Assembly: GCA_947497985.1 (NCBI GenBank)
Contig: CANMIX010000011.1
Location: 62,001-126,000 of the forward strand
DNA from: an uncultured Paracoccaceae bacterium
Lineage (GTDB): Bacteria; Pseudomonadota; Alphaproteobacteria; Rhodobacterales; Rhodobacteraceae
Length of the DNA stretch: 64,000 nt
Direction of reading: 5' to 3'
Below the pieces are notes generated by a model. It ran no database searches, was not told the origin of the DNA, and saw only the letters and a list, made by a program, of their open reading frames with translations. A program made the position numbers and the translations under genes. Position 1 is the first letter of the stretch, and each line of letters begins with the position of its first letter. This document shows, piece by piece, positions 60,442 to 64,000 of the stretch.

Positions 60442-60530
60442 CTGCGACGCAGCAATTCAAGGAAAATCATGCTGCGATGCAGAAAAACACCGTAAAACCA
60501 CTAAATTTCGAGATTTATTCTGCAGTGCAG
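60442..60530. promoter_or_regulatory. three PhaR operators upstream of phaP
   Basis: The phaP-phaC gap (60371-60686) holds CTGCGACGCAG (60442-60452), CTGCGATGCAG (60472-60482) and CTGCAGTGCAG (60520-60530). All fit CTGC-N3-GCAG, the PhaR recognition pattern described in Paracoccus. They lie 70-160 bp upstream of the phaP start. The rest of the gap holds the phaC terminator and no other gene. Confidence 0.75.
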
Positions 60531-60623
60531 CATTGTCGTTTTGGCGCATGTCACGCCGAACACCACCGCTTTGCCACTGCTCGGCCCAAGGAGCGAACGA
60601 CTCAGTCGTGCTATGCTCTGGCC

Positions 60624-60659
60624 TATAAAAGACCCCGCACTCTTTGGGGTGCGAGGTCT
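60624..60659 (-). terminator. intrinsic terminator of phaC
   Basis: On the reverse strand AGACCTCGCAC pairs with GTGCGGGGTCT (one mismatch, 7-8-nt loop) and is followed by TTTTAT. It lies about 28 bp after the phaC stop. Confidence 0.88.
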
Positions 60660-60686
60660 GTTTATGTTAGCTATGCGACGCCCACA

Positions 60687-62483
60687 TTACAGGCTCGCCT
60701 TGACTTTGACATTCTGCCCTGGCGCGGCTTCGAGCGCTGGATAGGTCGCGGACCCCGGCACGCGTGCAGGGACCTGTTTGCCAGAGCGTCCCTTCAACCA
60801 ATCACCCCAAACCGGCCACCAGGACCCTTGGTGGAATTCCGCATTTTCCATCCAAGTCTCAGCATCGCCTTTCAGGCTCTTGTTCATATAGTGGCCGTAT
60901 TTATTGCGGGTCGGCGGATTGACGATGCCCGCGATATGCCCGGACTGGGACACCAAAAAGGTTTTGGACCGTGATCCCATTTTCTGAACACCCCGAAAGC
61001 AATCCTTCCAGCGTGCGATGTGATCGTTCTCACATGTGATCGCCATCACCGGCACGGTGACGTCTTTGACATGCAAGGTCTCGCCCATCAGTTCAAAACC
61101 GTCGGTGGCGAACTTATTGTCCTGACAGAGGCCACGCAGATATTCGATGGCCATTTTGCCTGGCAGGTTGGTGCCATCGCCATTCCAATACAACAGGTCA
61201 AAGGCAGGCGGCGCCTCTCCCATCATATAGCTGCGGATCGCGGGCCCATAGATCAGATCATTTGACCGCAGGAAGGAAAACGTCCGCGACATGATCCAGG
61301 ATTTCAAGATCCCGTCCTCGCCGACCTGATCTTCGATCCCGTCGACAAAGTCATTCTGCAAGAAGGGCGTAAACTCCCCCTGATCGTCAAAATCGGTCAG
61401 CGTCGTAAAGAAGGTCGCCGATTTGACCGAGGTATCGCCGCGTTTTTTCAGCAACGCCAACGTCAGGTTCAACGTGGTGCCCGCAATGCAATAGCCGACA
61501 GCGTTTACCTGCTTGACGCCACAGATCTCTTTTACGACGTCGAGAACCTTCAGATAGCCGTCCTGAACATACGCCTCCATCCCAACATCGGCATAGGTTT
61601 CATCGGGATTAACCCAAGACACCACAAACAGGGTGAAGCCTTGATCGGTGATCCATTTCACCAGGCTGTTTTTTTCTTTCAGGTCGAGGATATAAAATTT
61701 GTTGATCCACGGCGGAAAAAGAACAACCGGCGTCTCGCAAACCGTTTCTGTGCTGGGGCTGTATTGGATCAGCTCCAGCATCCGATTGCGAAACACCACC
61801 TTACCCGGCGTGGTGGCAATATTGCCCCCAACCTCAAAGGCGCTTTCATCCGCAAGCCGCACCACCAGCTCACCATTGTTGGCTTCGAGATCCGCCACCA
61901 GATTTTCCAGGCCATCAATCAGCGACTGCCCTTCGGTGGTCAGCGCCTTTTCCAGCGCATCGGGGTTGGTGGCCAGGAAATTGGTCGGCGCCATCATCTG
62001 CACGATCTGGTCGGCAAAGTAATCAAGGCGCTGTTTGTCGACCGGATCCAGATCTTCAATCTCGGTCACCGCGTTGCGCACGGCCTCGGCGTTGATCAGA
62101 TACTGCTGTTTGACATAGTGGAAATAGGGATTGCTGTCCCACAGCGGATTTTTGAAACGGCGATCTCTCTCTTCGCCTTCAACAGGTTCGCGACGCAGCA
62201 CTTTTTTCTGCGCCTCCGCAAAATTCAGAACCGTTTTGCCCCAAAATTCAACCTGCTGCTCCATGAGCTTTGCGGGGTTCATCGCCATTTCGGCCCAATA
62301 CGCACTCGCTGCGCGTGCGAACAGACCTTGATTCGGTCCGTCCAAACCGGGGTTATGGTGGGGTTTTGCGGACATCACCTGCACCAATCGCTTCGAAAGG
62401 CTCTCAACACGGGTCATATTTTCTTTAAGCCGTTCAAGCGCTTCTGGCGAAGTGGCGGTGGAAATGTCGTCACTAGTTGTCAT
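60687..62483 (-). CDS. phaC: class I polyhydroxyalkanoate synthase PhaC
   Basis: A 598-residue PHB synthase that polymerises 3-hydroxybutyryl-CoA. The lipase-like box is GYCIAG with the nucleophile Cys332; FPPWINKFYILDL (about 251-263) and WNGDGTNLPGKM (about 432-443) are conserved, and the catalytic His is in SGHIAGIVNPP. Length and motifs indicate a class I enzyme (no PhaE or PhaR subunit needed). It is divergent from phaZ with a PhaR operator between them, and is followed by its own terminator. Confidence 0.97.
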   Translation of the reverse strand: MTTSDDISTATSPEALERLKENMTRVESLSKRLVQVMSAKPHHNPGLDGPNQGLFARAASAYWAEMAMNPAKLMEQQVEFWGKTVLNFAEAQKKVLRREPVEGEERDRRFKNPLWDSNPYFHYVKQQYLINAEAVRNAVTEIEDLDPVDKQRLDYFADQIVQMMAPTNFLATNPDALEKALTTEGQSLIDGLENLVADLEANNGELVVRLADESAFEVGGNIATTPGKVVFRNRMLELIQYSPSTETVCETPVVLFPPWINKFYILDLKEKNSLVKWITDQGFTLFVVSWVNPDETYADVGMEAYVQDGYLKVLDVVKEICGVKQVNAVGYCIAGTTLNLTLALLKKRGDTSVKSATFFTTLTDFDDQGEFTPFLQNDFVDGIEDQVGEDGILKSWIMSRTFSFLRSNDLIYGPAIRSYMMGEAPPAFDLLYWNGDGTNLPGKMAIEYLRGLCQDNKFATDGFELMGETLHVKDVTVPVMAITCENDHIARWKDCFRGVQKMGSRSKTFLVSQSGHIAGIVNPPTRNKYGHYMNKSLKGDAETWMENAEFHQGSWWPVWGDWLKGRSGKQVPARVPGSATYPALEAAPGQNVKVKASL

Positions 62484-62507
62484 CTTAATGTTTCCCCCGT
62501 AATCTTT

Positions 62508-62518
62508 CTGCTGTGCAG
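62508..62518. promoter_or_regulatory. PhaR operator between phaC and phaZ
   Basis: CTGCTGTGCAG fits CTGC-N3-GCAG and lies 25 bp before the phaC start in the 138-bp divergent gap with phaZ. It could link expression of synthase and depolymerase to PHB state through PhaR. Confidence 0.7.
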
Positions 62519-62621
62519 AATTCTTGCTTAGGTATTCTACGACAAAGCGACCCCACCATGAGAAGGTGAAAATGTCGCAATTCGATGATACCTAGGGTTG
62601 TGGTCCTTTAAGGAGACACAA

Positions 62622-63890
62622 ATGCGATATATGATGGCGTACGACCTAATGGAAACCGTGCGCAACACCAATCAATGGCTGGGCGCCTCTGCCTTGTCTC
62701 TTGCATCCTACCCTGCTTTTGCCGGCATGCCAAACCCAGCGCTCAGTTGGATGGCAGCTTGGGGTGAGGTCACCGAACGTACGTTTCAGCGTATGATTGC
62801 CAAACCCGACTGGGGCATCCACACGATGACCTGCGCGGATGGCAAAGATCACCTGGTTGAAATCGACACAGTGGTCGAACGCCCCTTTGGCGATTTGATC
62901 CACTTCCGAGTGTCCGGCCGGGCCGAACAGCCGCGCCGCGTTTTGCTGGTGGCGCCTATGTCGGGCCACTATGCGACGCTCTTGCGTTCGACGGTCAAAA
63001 GCCTGATGGAAAACTGCGAGGTCTACATCACAGACTGGCACAATGCCCGCGACATTCCGGTCTCCGAAGGTAAGTTCGATGTCGAAGATTACACAGCTTA
63101 TCTAGTTGATTTTATGCGTGCTTTGGGCCCTGACATTCACGTTGTGGCCGTCTGCCAACCGGTGCCGCTGACGCTTGCGGCAACCGCCTATCTGGCCGAA
63201 CAGGACCCAACCGCGCAGCCCAATTCACTCACGCTGATCGGCGGTCCGGTTGACCCGGATGCCACCCCAACCGATGTGACCGATTTTGGTCGTCGCGTCA
63301 CCATGGGCCAGCTTGAAGAAACCATGATCCAGCGGGTTGGGTTCAAATATCCCGGCGTAGGTCGCAAGGTCTATCCCGGCCTCTTGCAGCTGCAGTCGTT
63401 CATGTCGATGAACATGGATCGCCACTCCAAAGCTTTCATGGATCAGATCTCTCGCGTCGCTCAGGGCGAGGCAACAGACCACGATCCCCACAACCGCTTT
63501 TACGACGAATACCTCGCGGTGATGGATATGACGGCTGAATTCTACCTGTCCACGGTTGAGCGTATCTTTAAAAATCGTGAAATCGCCAAAAACGAGTTTG
63601 TGGTCAACGGCCACAAGATCGACATTGGTAAGATCACGGATGTGGCGGTCAAAACAGTCGAAGGCGCAAATGACGATATCTCGGCCCCAGGCCAATGTAT
63701 CGCGGCGCTGGATCTGTGCACCGGCTTGGATGAAAGCAAAAAGGCCAGCCATTTGGAACCTGACGCGGGCCACTATGGTATTTTTGCGGGTCGCAGCTGG
63801 CGCAACAACATCCGTCCGCTGGTGATCGAATTCATGAACGCCAACACCCGCCATCCGCGCAAACCGCAATCACAGTCGGCGGCCAAGTAA
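62622..63890 (+). CDS. phaZ: intracellular PHB depolymerase PhaZ
   Basis: A 422-residue enzyme hydrolysing stored PHB to 3-hydroxybutyrate. The ATG at 62622 follows AAGGAG; a start eight codons earlier is not needed. Motifs of intracellular depolymerases are present: VAPMSGHYATLLRSTVKSL (about 110-128), YITDWHNARDIP, and the catalytic Cys178 in VVAVCQPVPL. There is no signal peptide, so it acts on native granules. It is divergent from phaC with a PhaR operator between them, so storage and use may be co-regulated. Confidence 0.95.
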   Translation: MRYMMAYDLMETVRNTNQWLGASALSLASYPAFAGMPNPALSWMAAWGEVTERTFQRMIAKPDWGIHTMTCADGKDHLVEIDTVVERPFGDLIHFRVSGRAEQPRRVLLVAPMSGHYATLLRSTVKSLMENCEVYITDWHNARDIPVSEGKFDVEDYTAYLVDFMRALGPDIHVVAVCQPVPLTLAATAYLAEQDPTAQPNSLTLIGGPVDPDATPTDVTDFGRRVTMGQLEETMIQRVGFKYPGVGRKVYPGLLQLQSFMSMNMDRHSKAFMDQISRVAQGEATDHDPHNRFYDEYLAVMDMTAEFYLSTVERIFKNREIAKNEFVVNGHKIDIGKITDVAVKTVEGANDDISAPGQCIAALDLCTGLDESKKASHLEPDAGHYGIFAGRSWRNNIRPLVIEFMNANTRHPRKPQSQSAAK

Positions 63891-63921
63891 ACAACATCTG
63901 CCGACCGGGAGGCGCGCGGCG

Positions 63922-64000
63922 ATGACAGAAAAAACAGAACCTAATCCGCTGGCGTTTTCCTGCGCCTGCGGGTCAGTTGAAGGGGTCTTGTCACTAGACG
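63922..64000 (+). CDS. N-terminal fragment of a Cys-containing protein (runs off the right edge)
   Basis: Twenty-six codons from ATG 63922, preceded by GGGAGG, are open to the window edge. The peptide contains FSCACGSVEGVLSLD, where the CxC pair followed by GxVxG resembles the zinc-binding start of GFA/CENP-V-like or DUF6151 proteins. Too little is present to be sure. It follows phaZ by 31 bp on the same strand and may be cotranscribed. Confidence 0.5.
   Translation, partial: MTEKTEPNPLAFSCACGSVEGVLSLD

Noticed and set aside
61641-62531. 296-codon frame antisense to phaC
   Set aside because: Confident PhaC occupies this region on the other strand; no domain or ribosome binding site supports the frame.
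1-64000. CRISPR arrays, insertion sequences, prophage or integron
   Set aside because: No regularly spaced direct repeats, transposase, integrase or terminal inverted repeats were seen; the window reads as stable chromosomal sequence.

Overview
The window looks like a chromosomal segment of a marine alphaproteobacterium of the Rhodobacteraceae (Roseobacter group). This rests on gene content and style rather than on a marker gene: a complete PHB locus (phaR, phaP, phaC, phaZ) with CTGC-N3-GCAG operators, a fused malic enzyme, a short PutA with a divergent Lrp-type regulator, TTTGCAAA boxes in front of propionyl-CoA synthetase, and dense high-GC genes with strong third-position G/C bias. I see no rRNA, CRISPR, insertion sequence, phage or integrase. 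One tRNA, Leu(UAA), is present.

Layout. Positions 1-8158: the 5-prime part of a PaaI-type thioesterase, two tandem paralogous MerR regulators, then an acyl-CoA dehydrogenase, a small protein, a glutathione transferase, and a tightly overlapping thiolase / cupin / FadB-like operon (beta-oxidation). 8354-12372: a Cys-less Hint-domain protein, a sulfotransferase, a membrane protein that looks like an inactive M48 peptidase, and a SPOR-domain protein. 12500-16132: the pyrimidine salvage operon cdd-deoA-deoB-upp. 16397-23110: malic enzyme, YceI, propionyl-CoA synthetase and an amidase. 23132-27379: a choline/betaine-type ABC transporter and NAD kinase. 27566-32079: glyA, a DUF817 membrane protein and two alpha/beta hydrolases. 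32171-40931: tRNA-Leu, a TPR protein, putR/putA, a rhomboid protease, SuhB, and metR/metF divergently arranged. 40997-44898: a PEP mutase-like protein, a DUF2235 hydrolase, and an ornithine-decarboxylase-type enzyme with a divergent Lrp regulator. 45034-49541: valS, a DUF1330 protein and two overlapping TerB-like genes. 49695-57927: an amino-acid-type ABC transporter followed by two glutamine-synthetase-like ligases around a class I amidotransferase, then a DegT-type aminotransferase. 58174-63890: phaR, a NAD-dependent epimerase-like gene behind a MerR-type promoter, phaP, phaC and phaZ. The window ends in the start of one more gene.

Together the genes describe a heterotroph that uses acyl-CoAs, propionate, proline, nucleosides, quaternary amines and possibly polyamines, and stores carbon as PHB. 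The most unusual sequence signals are non-coding. They are a run of five perfect hairpins in 145 bp downstream of the DegT gene, a 19-bp-spacer MerR-type promoter with no adjacent merR gene, intercistronic hairpins directly after the substrate-binding gene in both ABC operons, repeated TGACGCAA elements around the choline-type transporter, and an 18-bp palindrome in front of the malic enzyme gene. Among proteins, a likely catalytically dead M48 homologue and a Hint domain without its nucleophile stand out. All family calls are by motif recognition; no database search was possible.
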